Source: an uncultured Eubacteriales bacterium
GTDB lineage: Bacteria > Bacillota > Clostridia > Oscillospirales > CAG-272
Reading direction: 5' to 3'
Assembly (NCBI GenBank): GCA_900546315.1
Contig: URCP01000003.1
Location: 1 to 64,000, forward strand
Length of the DNA stretch: 64,000 nt
Part shown: positions 43,451-52,929 of the stretch, piece by piece
Layout of the letters: every line of letters begins with the position of its first letter
How positions within the stretch are numbered: the first letter of the stretch is position 1
Translations under genes and position numbers: made by a program
Notes under the pieces: generated by a model
The model's input: the letters and a program-made list of their open reading frames with translations, nothing else
What the model was told of the DNA's origin: nothing
Databases searched by the model: none

Positions 43451-44410
43451 TTATTCCGCGGTGACGGTGACGCCCTTCTCCGCGAAGTATTTTGCCGCGC
43501 CCTTGTGGAACGGAGCGGTCATGCCGGAGGTCGCGTTCTCTATCGAGAGCTCCGCGCCCTTCGCGTTCTCGGCGGCTATAGCCTCCGCGTTATCGAATAT
43601 AGCCTTTGTGATGTTATACACGGTCTCCTCGTCGGTATCCGCGGCAACGATAAGCGTCGCCTTCACCGCGACAGTCACGATGTCGGTCTCCTGACCGTTA
43701 TACGTGCCCGCGGGGATCGTGTACTTCGTGTAATACGGGCAGTTCGCCATAACCTTGTCCGCGATCTCGCCGTCGATCGGAACGAGGGTCGCGCCGGTCG
43801 TCGTAGTGAGCTCGGTGATGGCGGGAGTAGGCGGACCCGCGACGATGAACGCCGCGTCGATCTTGCCGTCCTTGAGCCCGTCCGCGCTGTCGTTGAACGA
43901 GAGATACTGCGCCGTGATGTCATTCTCGGTGAGTCCCGCCGCGGTCAGCATATCAATCGCGTTGAAATAAACTCCGGAGCCCGGCGCGCCGATAGAGACG
44001 CTCTTTCCCTTGAGGTCGGCAATCGACTTTATAGACGAGTCCATCGTGACGACCTGAACAGCCTCACCGTAAAGGCCGCCTATAACGCGGAAGCCGTCGA
44101 CTCTGCCGTCCTTAGCGAAGGTATTCGTGCCGTCCCAGGCGTAAGCCATGACGTCCGACTGGACTGTTCCGAGCTGATAGTCTCCGGAAGCGACGCCCTG
44201 GATATTTGCCTTTGAGCCTTCGGTCGAGACCGCGACACAGTTGATGCCCGCGTTATTCTTTATGTACTGACTGAGCACGCCGCCGAACGCGTAATAAGTA
44301 CCGCCGGTACCGCCCGTACCCATACGCATCTGCGCCCCGCCGCCGCAGGACACGAGCACCGCGCCGAGCGTCAGGACCGCAAGAATCACCGCTAAAATTT
44401 TGCGTTTCAT
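43451..44410 (-). CDS. TAXI-family TRAP transporter solute-binding lipoprotein
   Basis: The 319-residue lipoprotein has a signal peptide ending AVLVSCGGG. The TAXI motif MGTGGTGGTYYAFGGVLSQYI follows, and SIKSIADLKGKSVSIGAPGSGVYF is the second typical block. It delivers substrate to the fused permease at 41279-43291. ATG 44410 follows GGAGG by seven bases and the promoter at 44460-44488 is 50 bases upstream. In other TAXI systems the ligands include glutamate-like or other organic acids; this one cannot be assigned. Confidence 0.92.
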   Translation of the reverse strand: MKRKILAVILAVLTLGAVLVSCGGGAQMRMGTGGTGGTYYAFGGVLSQYIKNNAGINCVAVSTEGSKANIQGVASGDYQLGTVQSDVMAYAWDGTNTFAKDGRVDGFRVIGGLYGEAVQVVTMDSSIKSIADLKGKSVSIGAPGSGVYFNAIDMLTAAGLTENDITAQYLSFNDSADGLKDGKIDAAFIVAGPPTPAITELTTTTGATLVPIDGEIADKVMANCPYYTKYTIPAGTYNGQETDIVTVAVKATLIVAADTDEETVYNITKAIFDNAEAIAAENAKGAELSIENATSGMTAPFHKGAAKYFAEKGVTVTAE

Positions 44411-44459
44411 AATGTTCCTCCGAAAATATTATTTTAAAATGAAATATGAACATACACAC

Positions 44460-44488
44460 ATTATAACTCATTATTCCGGATTTGTCAA
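44460..44488 (-). promoter_or_regulatory. Promoter of the TAXI-TRAP operon
   Basis: Minus strand: TTGACA (44483-44488), 17 nt, TATAAT (44460-44465). The AT-rich DNA upstream could act as an UP element. Confidence 0.85.
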
Positions 44489-44683
44489 TAGTTTACGCAA
44501 AAAAAATGAAATATTTCTTTCTCAAAAATTCAAATTGCTTCCGAATCAGTCTATATATAACTATAATGTCCTCATTTTTGAGATAATCATTGTATTCTAA
44601 TGCAAATACTTTATTGTTGTCAAGCAGTGTCATGATAACATGGCAGTATTTTGGGCAGATAGCCGGACGCGGTTGCCCAAACG

Positions 44684-44715
44684 AAAAAAAGGCCGCCGCG
44701 CGAAGCGCGGCAGCC
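44684..44715 (-). terminator. Intrinsic terminator of the DUF4091 gene
   Basis: GGCCGCCGCG (44691-44700) pairs with CGCGGCAGCC (44706-44715), followed on the minus strand by seven T residues. It lies 40 bases after the stop. Confidence 0.8.
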
Positions 44716-44755
44716 GGAAATTGCTGATTGATTTTTTCAGACAGTAAGTCTCAGA

Positions 44756-46408
44756 TCAGAGCATCGAGTTGACCTTCTCACGGAGTTTCAGAATATAATC
44801 CTCCTCACGCGGATACTTAAAGAACCCGAGCGGTTCAGCGCAGTCCTCGTCGATGAGAGCGTTCACGGCGTCACGGCCGATCTTCTCGCCGAGCAGGTCG
44901 AGCGCGCGCATATCCTGGAGCGCCTCATAGAAATGAACCGCGTGCAGCGAATATAGCGCCTTTCCGTCCTGTCCCGGATATACCGACAGCGTATCGCCCG
45001 CCGGGACGAAATAATCTCCCGTCGTGTCGGTGAACGGATTCACCGGATGCAGCGAGCCCTGGCTGTACCAGAAGTTGAAGCCCCACTGGAGGAAGCCCTT
45101 TATGTCGTACTTATAGAGCTGCTCGCCAAGAATACGCGTGCGCACGCCCGGCATCGAGACAAAACGGTTAGAGACGTCGATATTCTGACCGCAGCAGTAG
45201 TACGTCCAGAGATCCGGCACGTGATTCTCGAGGAACGGCGTTATATGGTTGTTCGCCGGAATCGGTGTCGCGACGGCGCCGGTCGAGTAGAACTCGTAGC
45301 TCGAGAGCGCGTCCATCAGGTGATATCCCTCGAGCAGGTCGGAAACGAGCGCCTTCGCCGCCTTGTAGCTCTCAAGCTGCTCAAGCGTCGGCTCGTCCGA
45401 GATGTGGAACCAGCACATATGGTCAAGCCCCTTCTCCTTCAGGTGGGCAAGGAGCGCCGAAACAAACGCGCGGATGAACTTCTTGTACTCCGGACCGGTC
45501 GAATCGGTTTCCCATCCGAAGATGCGCTTATACTCGCTCGAACCGTCGTCCGCGAAGACGGTCGCCATGACCTTCGGCGCGTGGATGGCTCCCCACTGAG
45601 AGAAAAGATGCGAGATCTCAAAATATTTCATTCCCTTTTCGAGCGCGAGGGACATATATCTGTCAAGACGCGGATAAGCGAACGAGTACTCCCCGTCCCT
45701 CACCTCAATATCGACGAGCTGAACCGTCGGACGCTCGGTGCCGACCGCGGTGTCGAGCGGAGGAGTGAGCACCGGCGTCAGGATCATATTGACGCCGCAC
45801 TTCACTGCCGCCTCCATATAATTTCCTATCAGCTCCCAGTGACGCGGGGAAAATACCGGGCAGTCATAATGCGTCGCGAGGCAGTCGTTGTGGAACCACT
45901 GGGTATGTATCAGCTTCTGCTCCGGGAGCATAGCGTCGACGACATGGATATCTATCGAGCTCTCGCTGACTTCGTTCCCGCACGCGACGCTGATCTTCAG
46001 CGTATAGTCGCCGGGCTTGAGACCGTCGGTGTCCTCGATCGTCACAAGGACAGAGCGCAGCTGGTTATAGACCACGACAAAAGGCAGCTTCTCGTCAAGA
46101 GGCAGCAGCAGGTCAGGGTAAAGCCCCGGCTCGGTGCGCAGATAATTGTCGTCATAGCCGCCCGGATAAGCCGGCATGAAGACCGGAACCTGCTCTATCT
46201 TGAAGAGCTTCAGATTCTCACCGAACGGATTCTCGAGCTTGAGGTCGCAATAAGCCTTCGGGGAGTACCCGTCGGTCGTGTAGGCGAACTCAAAGGACAG
46301 ACGCTCGTTACGGAGCATCGAGATCGACTTTATTTCTTTTTTCGAGTCGATCTTCTCATCGAGGAAACATTTTTCCATCGAGGATATGAATTTCGTGAAT
46401 ATCGGCAT
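44756..46408 (-). CDS. DUF4091 glycosidase-like protein
   Basis: The 550-residue protein starts at ATG 46408 (MPIFTKFISSMEK) behind GGAAGGA. An N-terminal beta-rich domain (residues about 1-190) is followed by a TIM-barrel-like region with WFHNDCLATHYD, MYFEISHLFSQW-type segments and HMCWFHISDEPTLEQL. The DUF4091 block comes next (WTYYCCGQN, IKGFLQWGFNFW). DUF4091 proteins are thought to be glycoside hydrolases without firm characterisation. There is no signal peptide, so it should act inside the cell. Its only neighbour on the strand is the TAXI transporter downstream, a possible supplier of substrate. Confidence 0.75.
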   Translation of the reverse strand: MPIFTKFISSMEKCFLDEKIDSKKEIKSISMLRNERLSFEFAYTTDGYSPKAYCDLKLENPFGENLKLFKIEQVPVFMPAYPGGYDDNYLRTEPGLYPDLLLPLDEKLPFVVVYNQLRSVLVTIEDTDGLKPGDYTLKISVACGNEVSESSIDIHVVDAMLPEQKLIHTQWFHNDCLATHYDCPVFSPRHWELIGNYMEAAVKCGVNMILTPVLTPPLDTAVGTERPTVQLVDIEVRDGEYSFAYPRLDRYMSLALEKGMKYFEISHLFSQWGAIHAPKVMATVFADDGSSEYKRIFGWETDSTGPEYKKFIRAFVSALLAHLKEKGLDHMCWFHISDEPTLEQLESYKAAKALVSDLLEGYHLMDALSSYEFYSTGAVATPIPANNHITPFLENHVPDLWTYYCCGQNIDVSNRFVSMPGVRTRILGEQLYKYDIKGFLQWGFNFWYSQGSLHPVNPFTDTTGDYFVPAGDTLSVYPGQDGKALYSLHAVHFYEALQDMRALDLLGEKIGRDAVNALIDEDCAEPLGFFKYPREEDYILKLREKVNSML

Positions 46409-46463
46409 TTTCGTTTTCCTTCCGTATCTTTGGATTCCGCCGCGCGGCGGTATGCATGAATAC

Positions 46464-46492
46464 ATTCTAACATAAATCCGGGCAATTGTAAA
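46464..46492 (-). promoter_or_regulatory. Promoter of the DUF4091 gene
   Basis: Minus strand: TTTACA (46487-46492), 17 nt, TAGAAT (46464-46469). Confidence 0.65.
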
Positions 46493-46539
46493 TAGCTGTC
46501 CGGATTTTTTTTGAAAATTTTTTTCGTAAAGACGGACTG

Positions 46540-47994
46540 CTATCTGCCGCGCCACGTCGACGGGGCGAAAAGCATCAGCAGCGGGAATATCTCGAGCCTT
46601 CCCGCAAGCATATCGACAGACAGCAGTATCTTCGTGAACGGCGTCAGCGCCGAGAAGTTCCCCGCCGGTCCTACCTCCCCTAGCCCGGGTCCAACATTGT
46701 TGAGACAAGCCGACACAGCCGTGAACCCGGTGACAAGGTCGCACTCCTCGACCATCTCGACAAGAAAGAGCGACGCCGTGAAAAGCATGATATACACGAT
46801 CATATAAGAGTTCGCGCCGCGCAGGACGTCCCTCTCGACCGGCTTTCCCTCGCTCCTGACCGCTACGACGGCGCGCGGGTGAAGCATATACTTGACCTCG
46901 CGGAGTCCCGATTTCACGAGCAGGATTATCCGCCCGACCTTGATGCCGCCGGTTGTCGATCCGACGCAGGCTCCGCAGAACATCAGCAGCGCGAGGATAA
47001 CCTTCGACAGTGCCGGCCACGCGTTATAATCGCTCGTCGCGAAGCCGGTCGTCGACATGACCGACGTCACCTGGAAGAACGCGTATCTCACCGATTCTCC
47101 GACCGTTCCGAATATCTCGTAGATGTCCGCCGCGATAAGCGCCGTCGACACGCCAGTGATTATCAGATACCACCGCAGCTCCTCGCTCCTCAGAGCCTCT
47201 CCCACGTGCCCGATCAGAATAAGATAATAGAGGTTGAAGTTCACTCCGAACAGGAACATGAATATGCCGATGACATAGTCGATATAAGCGCTGTCATACG
47301 CCGCGATGCTCGCGTTCTTTATCGCGAAGCCGCCTGTGCCCGCCGTCGCGAAGGAATTCACTATGCTGTCGTACACTGGCATTCCTCCCGCGAGCAGAAG
47401 AATCATCTCGATCACGGTGAGCCCGATATATATTCCGTACATTATCCGAGCGGTGCGGCCGATCTTCGAGACGAGCTTTCCGACCTTCGGTCCGGGGACC
47501 TCCGCGCGCATCACGTGCATCAGCTTGACAGAGCGGGTGTCCGCCTGCGGCAGTATCGCGAGCACGAACACAAGCACGCCCATACCGCCGACAAAATGCG
47601 TGAAGCTGCGCCAGAAGAGCATTCCGCGCCCGAGCGACTCGATTTCGGTGAGTATGCTAGCTCCGGTCGTCGTAAAGCCTGACACCGTTTCGAAAAAAGC
47701 GTCGACAAAGGACGGTATGCACCCGTCAATGACAAACGGCAGAGCGCCTATCAGCGACATGATGATCCACGACAGTCCGACCGTCACGAACCCCTCTTTC
47801 GCGAAAATATCGGGGTTCGACGGCTTCTTTATCGTGAGCAGCGTCCCGGCGGCGACAGACAGGACAATCGGGATCAGAAACGCCGCGAAGGCGCTCTCGC
47901 CGTATATCACCGACACGACGAGCGACGGGATCATAAGTATCCCCTCGACCCGCACGATCTGCCCGATTATATATGAGACCATTCTGTAGTTCAT
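46540..47994 (-). CDS. trkH: Trk potassium uptake protein, membrane subunit
   Basis: The 484-residue protein has about ten transmembrane segments and four pore-loop repeats with TrkH-type filters: TVSGFTTTGASIL, SFATAGTGGFAIKN, VMSTTGFATSDY and TAVSACLNNVGPG. It carries potassium into the cell with TrkA as the nucleotide-binding regulator. Its ATG overlaps the trkA stop (ATGA), so the two are translationally coupled. It ends 45 bases before the DUF4091 promoter region. Confidence 0.95.
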   Translation of the reverse strand: MNYRMVSYIIGQIVRVEGILMIPSLVVSVIYGESAFAAFLIPIVLSVAAGTLLTIKKPSNPDIFAKEGFVTVGLSWIIMSLIGALPFVIDGCIPSFVDAFFETVSGFTTTGASILTEIESLGRGMLFWRSFTHFVGGMGVLVFVLAILPQADTRSVKLMHVMRAEVPGPKVGKLVSKIGRTARIMYGIYIGLTVIEMILLLAGGMPVYDSIVNSFATAGTGGFAIKNASIAAYDSAYIDYVIGIFMFLFGVNFNLYYLILIGHVGEALRSEELRWYLIITGVSTALIAADIYEIFGTVGESVRYAFFQVTSVMSTTGFATSDYNAWPALSKVILALLMFCGACVGSTTGGIKVGRIILLVKSGLREVKYMLHPRAVVAVRSEGKPVERDVLRGANSYMIVYIMLFTASLFLVEMVEECDLVTGFTAVSACLNNVGPGLGEVGPAGNFSALTPFTKILLSVDMLAGRLEIFPLLMLFAPSTWRGR

Positions 47995-49349
47995 TCTATT
48001 ATATCCTCAAGATCCCTAAGAGCCTCGTCGCTCTTCGCGACGACAATGACGCTGTCGCCCGCCTCTATCGTGTCGCCGCCGTGCGGGTAGATTATCCTTC
48101 CGCCGCGGATTATGCAGGCGAGAAGAATGCTCTTCTTTATGTGCATATCCTTTATCGGCACCTTCAGGAACTCGAAGCTGTCCGCCGCTATGAACTCGAG
48201 AGCTTCCGCCTTGCCGTCGACTATCTTGTAGAGCGTCTGGACGCTGCTTCCGTCGGCGTTGCCGAGACCACGTATATAGCGCAGGATGTTGTTCGCCGTA
48301 ATGTTCTTCGGGGAGACTATGCACTCGAGCCCTATCGACGAGAGCATCTTCATCATATCGAGGCGGTTTATCTTCGTTATGACCTTGTCAACCTTTCTCG
48401 TCCCGGCGAATAGAGAGATTATGATGTTCTCCTCGTCGATGCCGGTCAGGGAAACCATCGCGTCGACCGAGTCTATACCCTCCTCGACGAGCAGGTCGCT
48501 GTCCGTGCCGTCACCACCGATGACCATCGCTTTCGGAAGCAGCCCCGAGAGCTGCTCCGCCCTCGCCGGGTCGGACTCAATCAGCTTCACCTGTATTCCA
48601 TATGAGCCGAGCATCTTCGAGAGGAAGAATGCGATCTTTCCGCCGCCGATGATCATTACGCTGCGTATCCGCTTCTCCTCGATGCCGAGCTTCTTGAAGA
48701 GCGCCGCGAGCTCTGTGTGCGGAGCCGTTATATGGATGATATCCCCGTCCTCCGGCGTAAAATCGCCGGACGGGATTATGACGCTGTCCCCGCGTCTGAC
48801 CGCGCAGACAAGTATATTGACGCCGAGCACCGCCGAGAGCTCACTGAGCTTTCTCGAGCAGAGCGGGTGTCCCTTTCCGATCTTTATCTCGACGAGATCC
48901 ACCCTTCCCTTGGCGAAGGTATCGACCTTGAGCGCCGCCGGGAACTGGATTATCCTCTGTATCTCCCGCGCCGCGTCGAACTCCGGATTCACCGCCATCG
49001 AGAGCCCGAACTCGGAACGCATGAAGGTCATCTGCTCCGAATACTCCGGATTCCTGACCCGCGCTATCGTGTGATGCGTGCCGAGCTTTCTCGCGACGAG
49101 ACAGCACATTATGTTGAGCTCGTCCGACGCCGTGACCGCTATGACAAGATCGGCGTCCTTCGCGCCCGCCTCGATCAGGACCGCGTTGCTCGCTCCGTTT
49201 CCGGCGAGACCTATGACATCGTACTCGTTTACCGCGTCTTCAATCACTTGTGGGTCGGTGTCGATCACCGTGACGTCGTGCCCCTCGCGGGAGATGTACG
49301 CCGTCAGAAGCTCGCCGACCTTTCCGCAGCCGACAATGATTATATGCAT
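47991..49349 (-). CDS. trkA: Trk system NAD-binding regulatory subunit
   Basis: The 452-residue cytoplasmic protein has two repeats, each an RCK_N NAD-binding Rossmann domain plus an RCK_C domain. The first starts MHIIIVGCGKVGELLTAYIS and the second SVMIIGGGKIAFFLSKML; the RCK_C halves include IGKGHPLCSRKLSEL and FEFLKVPIKDMHI. It gates TrkH in response to NAD/ADP/ATP. It begins at ATG 49349 and is read from the promoter at 49412-49440, divergent from the GntR-ABC operon. Confidence 0.95.
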   Translation of the reverse strand: MHIIIVGCGKVGELLTAYISREGHDVTVIDTDPQVIEDAVNEYDVIGLAGNGASNAVLIEAGAKDADLVIAVTASDELNIMCCLVARKLGTHHTIARVRNPEYSEQMTFMRSEFGLSMAVNPEFDAAREIQRIIQFPAALKVDTFAKGRVDLVEIKIGKGHPLCSRKLSELSAVLGVNILVCAVRRGDSVIIPSGDFTPEDGDIIHITAPHTELAALFKKLGIEEKRIRSVMIIGGGKIAFFLSKMLGSYGIQVKLIESDPARAEQLSGLLPKAMVIGGDGTDSDLLVEEGIDSVDAMVSLTGIDEENIIISLFAGTRKVDKVITKINRLDMMKMLSSIGLECIVSPKNITANNILRYIRGLGNADGSSVQTLYKIVDGKAEALEFIAADSFEFLKVPIKDMHIKKSILLACIIRGGRIIYPHGGDTIEAGDSVIVVAKSDEALRDLEDIIE

Positions 49350-49411
49350 TTCTCTGAAATTATCCTTTGCTTTTGTGATATTGAAACTCCGGGCATTCAG
49401 CCCATAATAAT

Positions 49412-49440
49412 ATTATAGTACATTTCTGTTCTTTTTTCAA
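49412..49440 (-). promoter_or_regulatory. Promoter of trkA-trkH
   Basis: Minus strand: TTGAAA (49435-49440), 17 nt, TATAAT (49412-49417). Confidence 0.8.
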
Positions 49441-49489
49441 GGGCTTTTGCGAACTCTTTCTGAATTTTCGGAGAAAACCCGAAAAGTGC

Positions 49490-49518
49490 TTGACAAGTAC
49501 GGGATTTTATGGTATTAT
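49490..49518 (+). promoter_or_regulatory. Promoter of the GntR-ABC operon
   Basis: TTGACA (49490-49495), 17 nt, TATTAT (49513-49518). Confidence 0.8.
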
Positions 49519-49533
49519 ATATCTGTACTAATA

Positions 49534-49560
49534 CGGATAGAACAGTCGTCGTTCTATCCG
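49534..49560 (+). promoter_or_regulatory. Inverted repeat, probable GntR operator
   Basis: CGGATAGAAC (49534-49543) and GTTCTATCCG (49551-49560) are perfect 10-bp arms around a 7-nt centre. The repeat starts 15 bases after the -10, just downstream of the expected transcription start, and is followed at once by AGGAGG. The placement fits autorepression by the YtrA-like regulator encoded next. It could also form a leader hairpin near the ribosome site. Confidence 0.75.
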
Positions 49561-49577
49561 AACAGGAGGTGCGGTCC

Positions 49578-49610
49578 ATGAATAACGAAATGTCACGGAC
49601 GGGATCATGA
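49578..49610 (+). CDS. 10-residue leader peptide before the GntR gene
   Basis: ATG 49578 has a very good AGGAGG site at optimal spacing and encodes MNNEMSRTGS before TGA 49608-49610. That stop overlaps the GntR ATG at 49607 (ATGA). The GntR start itself has only GGGAT in front. The small frame therefore probably brings ribosomes to the GntR start by coupling. Its peptide need not have a function. Confidence 0.55.
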   Translation: MNNEMSRTGS

Positions 49611-50005
49611 GCGTCATAACGGTCGACACGCTGAGCCGCCGTCCGATCTACGAGCAGCTGATCGACAACGTAAAGAAGAGCGTCCTGTGCGGCACTCTCG
49701 CCCCGGGCGAGCAGATGCCGAGCGTCCGGGCGCTCGCAGTCGAGCTCGCGGTGAACCCGAACACGATACAGAAGGCGTACGCCGAGCTTGAGCGTCTCGG
49801 GATAATCTGCTCGATGCCCGGACGCGGCAGCTTCATCGCGGACAACGTGCGGGCGCTTGCCGAGACCAACCGCGGGGAGATAACCGAACGGCTGCGGAAG
49901 GACGTGCGCGACGCCCTCGACGCCGGAATAAACGGGGACGAGATTATCACGGTCGTCAAAGAAGTCACGGACAGCGGAGAAAGGAGTCCACAATGCCGGA
50001 AATAA
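49607..50005 (+). CDS. GntR/YtrA-family transcriptional regulator
   Basis: The 132-residue protein has a GntR winged helix-turn-helix at residues about 10-80 (RRPIYEQLIDNVKKSVLCGTL, PSVRALAVELAVNPNTIQKAY, MPGRGSFIA) and only a short C-terminal tail, the YtrA layout. Such regulators repress their own ABC transporter operons. The start at ATG 49607 overlaps the stop of the small frame 49578-49610. The 3' end overlaps the ATPase gene by 13 bases. The probable operator is the 49534-49560 repeat. Confidence 0.88.
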   Translation: MSVITVDTLSRRPIYEQLIDNVKKSVLCGTLAPGEQMPSVRALAVELAVNPNTIQKAYAELERLGIICSMPGRGSFIADNVRALAETNRGEITERLRKDVRDALDAGINGDEIITVVKEVTDSGERSPQCRK

Positions 50006-50898
50006 AGATAAACAGCGTAACAATGAGCTACGCGAAGGAAAAATCCCTCGACAGCATAAACGCCGTGATCGGCGAGGGCTCGATCTTCGGGCTCATCGGC
50101 TCGAACGGTTCGGGAAAGTCGACGCTCCTGAGAACCATGTGCGGGATCATAAAACCGGCGTCCGGCGAGGTCCTCGTCGGCGGCGAGCCGGTATTCGAGA
50201 ACGAGAACGTCCGCCAGAAGATAGTATATCTCCCGGACGAACAGTATTTTCTCCCGCACTGCTCGATAAACGACATGAAGGACACGCTGCGCGCCGTGCG
50301 CACATCCTTCTCTGACAAAACCTTCGCGAAAATGCGGGATATATTCAAGCTCGACTGCGACAAGAAGGTCGCGTCCTTCTCGAAGGGCATGAAAAAACAG
50401 GCGTCGGTCATGCTCGGGATCGCGTCGACCCCGTCCTGTCTTCTCTGCGACGAGACCTTCGACGGGCTCGACCCGGTCGTGAGACAGCTCGTCAAGCGCA
50501 TCCTCGCCGAGGAATCCGCCGAGCGCGGAATGACGACGGTCATCGCGTCGCACAACCTCAGGGAGATCGAGGATATCTGCGACACAGTCGGGCTTCTCCA
50601 CAAGGGACAGCTGCTGTTCGTCAAGGGGCTCGACGACATGAAGCTCGGGCTTCACAAGATACAGGCGGTGTTCTCCGGAGACTTCGACGTCGCGCGGCTC
50701 AGCCCGCTGAAGATAAGCGGATACGAACGCCGCGGGAGCCTCGTCTCGTTCATCGCGCACGGCGAAGCGGATGAGATAAACGCATTCGTCGCGGCACTGT
50801 CCCCGGCGTTCTATGAGATGGTCCCGATGTCGCTCGAGGAGATTTTCATCACGGAAATGGAGGAAAAAGGCTATGAATTCGGCAAGCTCGTCTACTGA
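49993..50898 (+). CDS. ABC transporter ATP-binding protein
   Basis: The 301-residue ATPase has Walker A GSNGSGKST, signature SFSKGMKKQ, Walker B LLCDETFDGLD and the HNLREIED switch region. Its C-terminal 80 residues extend past the usual ATPase and end EEIFITEMEE, typical of exporters with a YtrA-type regulator. ATG 49993 follows AAAGGAG, and the gene overlaps both its neighbours, so the operon is tightly coupled. It pairs with the permease at 50873-52918. The exported substrate is unknown. Confidence 0.9.
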   Translation: MPEIKINSVTMSYAKEKSLDSINAVIGEGSIFGLIGSNGSGKSTLLRTMCGIIKPASGEVLVGGEPVFENENVRQKIVYLPDEQYFLPHCSINDMKDTLRAVRTSFSDKTFAKMRDIFKLDCDKKVASFSKGMKKQASVMLGIASTPSCLLCDETFDGLDPVVRQLVKRILAEESAERGMTTVIASHNLREIEDICDTVGLLHKGQLLFVKGLDDMKLGLHKIQAVFSGDFDVARLSPLKISGYERRGSLVSFIAHGEADEINAFVAALSPAFYEMVPMSLEEIFITEMEEKGYEFGKLVY

Positions 50899-52918
50899 GA
50901 CGAAAAAGGCGCGGTTCCTGCCGTTCTTCGGTCTGACGCTGAAGCAGAACTGGACGTCCGGGTTCCTTATCGCGATAATATATTTCTTCACGCTCGTCGT
51001 GCCGACGATGTTCACCGTCTCGAACGCCGTCAATCATTATCTGCCGGAGGAACGGCAAACGGTGCTTCTCGAGCAGTCGCAGGAGCTCATGGCGGGTCTG
51101 CGGTACTTCACCGTCCCGATCACCGCGATACTCGCCGTCGTCATGACCTGCGTCATGCTGAGATATCTCAAGGACAAGGTCGCGGTCGACTTCTACCACA
51201 GTCTCCCGATCGGCAGGAGAAGGCTCTATATCACGCGTATGCTCGCGGGATATCTGATGATCCTCATCCCGCTCATACTGATGCTCGTCGTCTCCGCCGT
51301 CATACTCGCCGCGAACGGCGCGCTGAACACGCAGATACTCTTCCTGATGCTGAAGCTCTTCATCGACTCCGTGCTCTACTCGCTCGTCTATTACGGACTC
51401 GGAGCGGTTGTAGGAATGATCAGCGGCGTCACAGGAGTACACCTCGTGCTGACCGGCGTCGCGGTGTTCCTGATACCGGCGATATATTTTCTTGTCATAT
51501 CCTTCATCGATCTCTCGAGCAGTAATATGTGGTCGGGATGGTATCTGAGCGATCAGGTATTCTCTCTTCTCTCGCCTCTTTTCAGGTTCTTCATCATTGA
51601 CGAGACCGGCGTCGGTTATGCCGCGGCGCTCCTCGTGTCCGCCGCCGTGATGCTCGTCGGCGCGTACTTCATCTACAAGTACAGAAAGAGCGAGCGCGCG
51701 GGAGAGGCGATAGTCTTCGCTCCGCTCCGCGGCGTTATAAAGTACCTTGTCATCCTACCGATCACCCTCGGCGTCGGGCTGCTGTTCATGCTCATCACCT
51801 CGAGCCGGGCATGGATGGTCTTCGGCTTCATCTGCGGCGCGGCACTGAGTTTCCTGCTCGCGAACACGATAATCTACAGGAGCGCGAAAGCGATGCTTAA
51901 GGGGCTCGTCGGATTCATCGTGTACTCCGCCGCCGCGGCGCTCTGCATCGTGGCGATAATGCTGAACGCGTTCGGCTTCCTCGACGCCATCCCGTCCGCG
52001 GACGCGCTGTCGTCGGTCGATATGTGCATCGAGAGCAGTACAGGACTTTTCAGGTACAGTGATCCGGAGAATATCTCCGCGATCCTCTCGATATACGACA
52101 AATTCGCCGCGGAGAAGCAGAACGGCTCATACACTGATGCAAACTTTGACAGTCCGGACAACTATATGACGGTCGAGTTCGTATTCCATCCGAAATTCGG
52201 CATACCGCGCGCGAAATCGATCACGGTCTGTGGCAGACAGCTCATCGACGGCGAGCTGCGGACGATCCTTGACAGTGAGGAGTTCGGAGAACAGTATGTC
52301 GGTATGTTCGACACGCAGATCTCCGGATTCAACCTCCCGCTCTGCCCGGACGACGACAACAAACTGAACCACGACGAGCGAATATCCATGATGAATGAGC
52401 TCGGCGAGGCGCTGAAGCTCGACTGCGCGGATGTGTCGTATGATCACTTCAACAGTGAGACAAATCTTGGCAGTATACGTCTCTACCACGGCATTGCGAG
52501 ATATTACAGCCCGCTCGAAAGCATACACATTCCGGTCTACCCATCGATGAAGAACACTGAAGCGGTGCTGAAGAAGTACGGAATAATAAATGACAGCTTC
52601 GAAAAAACGCTGGCAGAATACAACTCCGGCTTCACCGAGGTCTCGGTGCTCGACACTGACACGCTCGACGTCGTGTCCTTCACCGATCCGGACGATATAA
52701 AGCAGATACTCTACAGCTTCTCGACCCTCGCGACGACCGAGTACTACTACTACACGAACCAGAGTCCGCTCGCTGTGGTGAGCCACAGCTACACGGTGTC
52801 CTGCCGCGGCAGCTCAGTCGAGCAGGAAGTCACAGAAGACGCGGTCGACAAGGCATTTGTATACATCATCCTGAAAGACCGCATCCCGGACGTCATCAAA
52901 AACAGCTTCGAAAAATAA
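50873..52918 (+). CDS. ABC-2-like transporter permease
   Basis: The 681-residue protein has about 10 to 12 hydrophobic helices: LIAIIYFFTLVVPTMF, TVPITAILAVVMTCVML, LAGYLMILIPLILMLVVS, GVAVFLIPAIYFLVI and others. It also has a soluble C-terminal region of about 280 residues without a known domain. The helices form the pore of an exporter, as in YtrC/D-type systems. ATG 50873 has AGGAAAAAGG in front and overlaps the ATPase gene by 26 bases. The operon ends at a strong hairpin. The C-terminal extension is unusual for this class and might be extracytoplasmic. Confidence 0.8.
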   Translation: MNSASSSTETKKARFLPFFGLTLKQNWTSGFLIAIIYFFTLVVPTMFTVSNAVNHYLPEERQTVLLEQSQELMAGLRYFTVPITAILAVVMTCVMLRYLKDKVAVDFYHSLPIGRRRLYITRMLAGYLMILIPLILMLVVSAVILAANGALNTQILFLMLKLFIDSVLYSLVYYGLGAVVGMISGVTGVHLVLTGVAVFLIPAIYFLVISFIDLSSSNMWSGWYLSDQVFSLLSPLFRFFIIDETGVGYAAALLVSAAVMLVGAYFIYKYRKSERAGEAIVFAPLRGVIKYLVILPITLGVGLLFMLITSSRAWMVFGFICGAALSFLLANTIIYRSAKAMLKGLVGFIVYSAAAALCIVAIMLNAFGFLDAIPSADALSSVDMCIESSTGLFRYSDPENISAILSIYDKFAAEKQNGSYTDANFDSPDNYMTVEFVFHPKFGIPRAKSITVCGRQLIDGELRTILDSEEFGEQYVGMFDTQISGFNLPLCPDDDNKLNHDERISMMNELGEALKLDCADVSYDHFNSETNLGSIRLYHGIARYYSPLESIHIPVYPSMKNTEAVLKKYGIINDSFEKTLAEYNSGFTEVSVLDTDTLDVVSFTDPDDIKQILYSFSTLATTEYYYYTNQSPLAVVSHSYTVSCRGSSVEQEVTEDAVDKAFVYIILKDRIPDVIKNSFEK

Positions 52919-52929
52919 GCCCATAAATG

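Larger units (their letters stand above)
44411..44755 (-). other. Gap between TAXI and DUF4091 genes
   Basis: This 345-bp stretch contains the TAXI promoter (44460-44488), a long AT-rich stretch (44490-44620) with a small TGTCATG...CATGGCA dyad near 44628-44645, and the terminator at 44684-44715. I see no gene. Confidence 0.6.
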
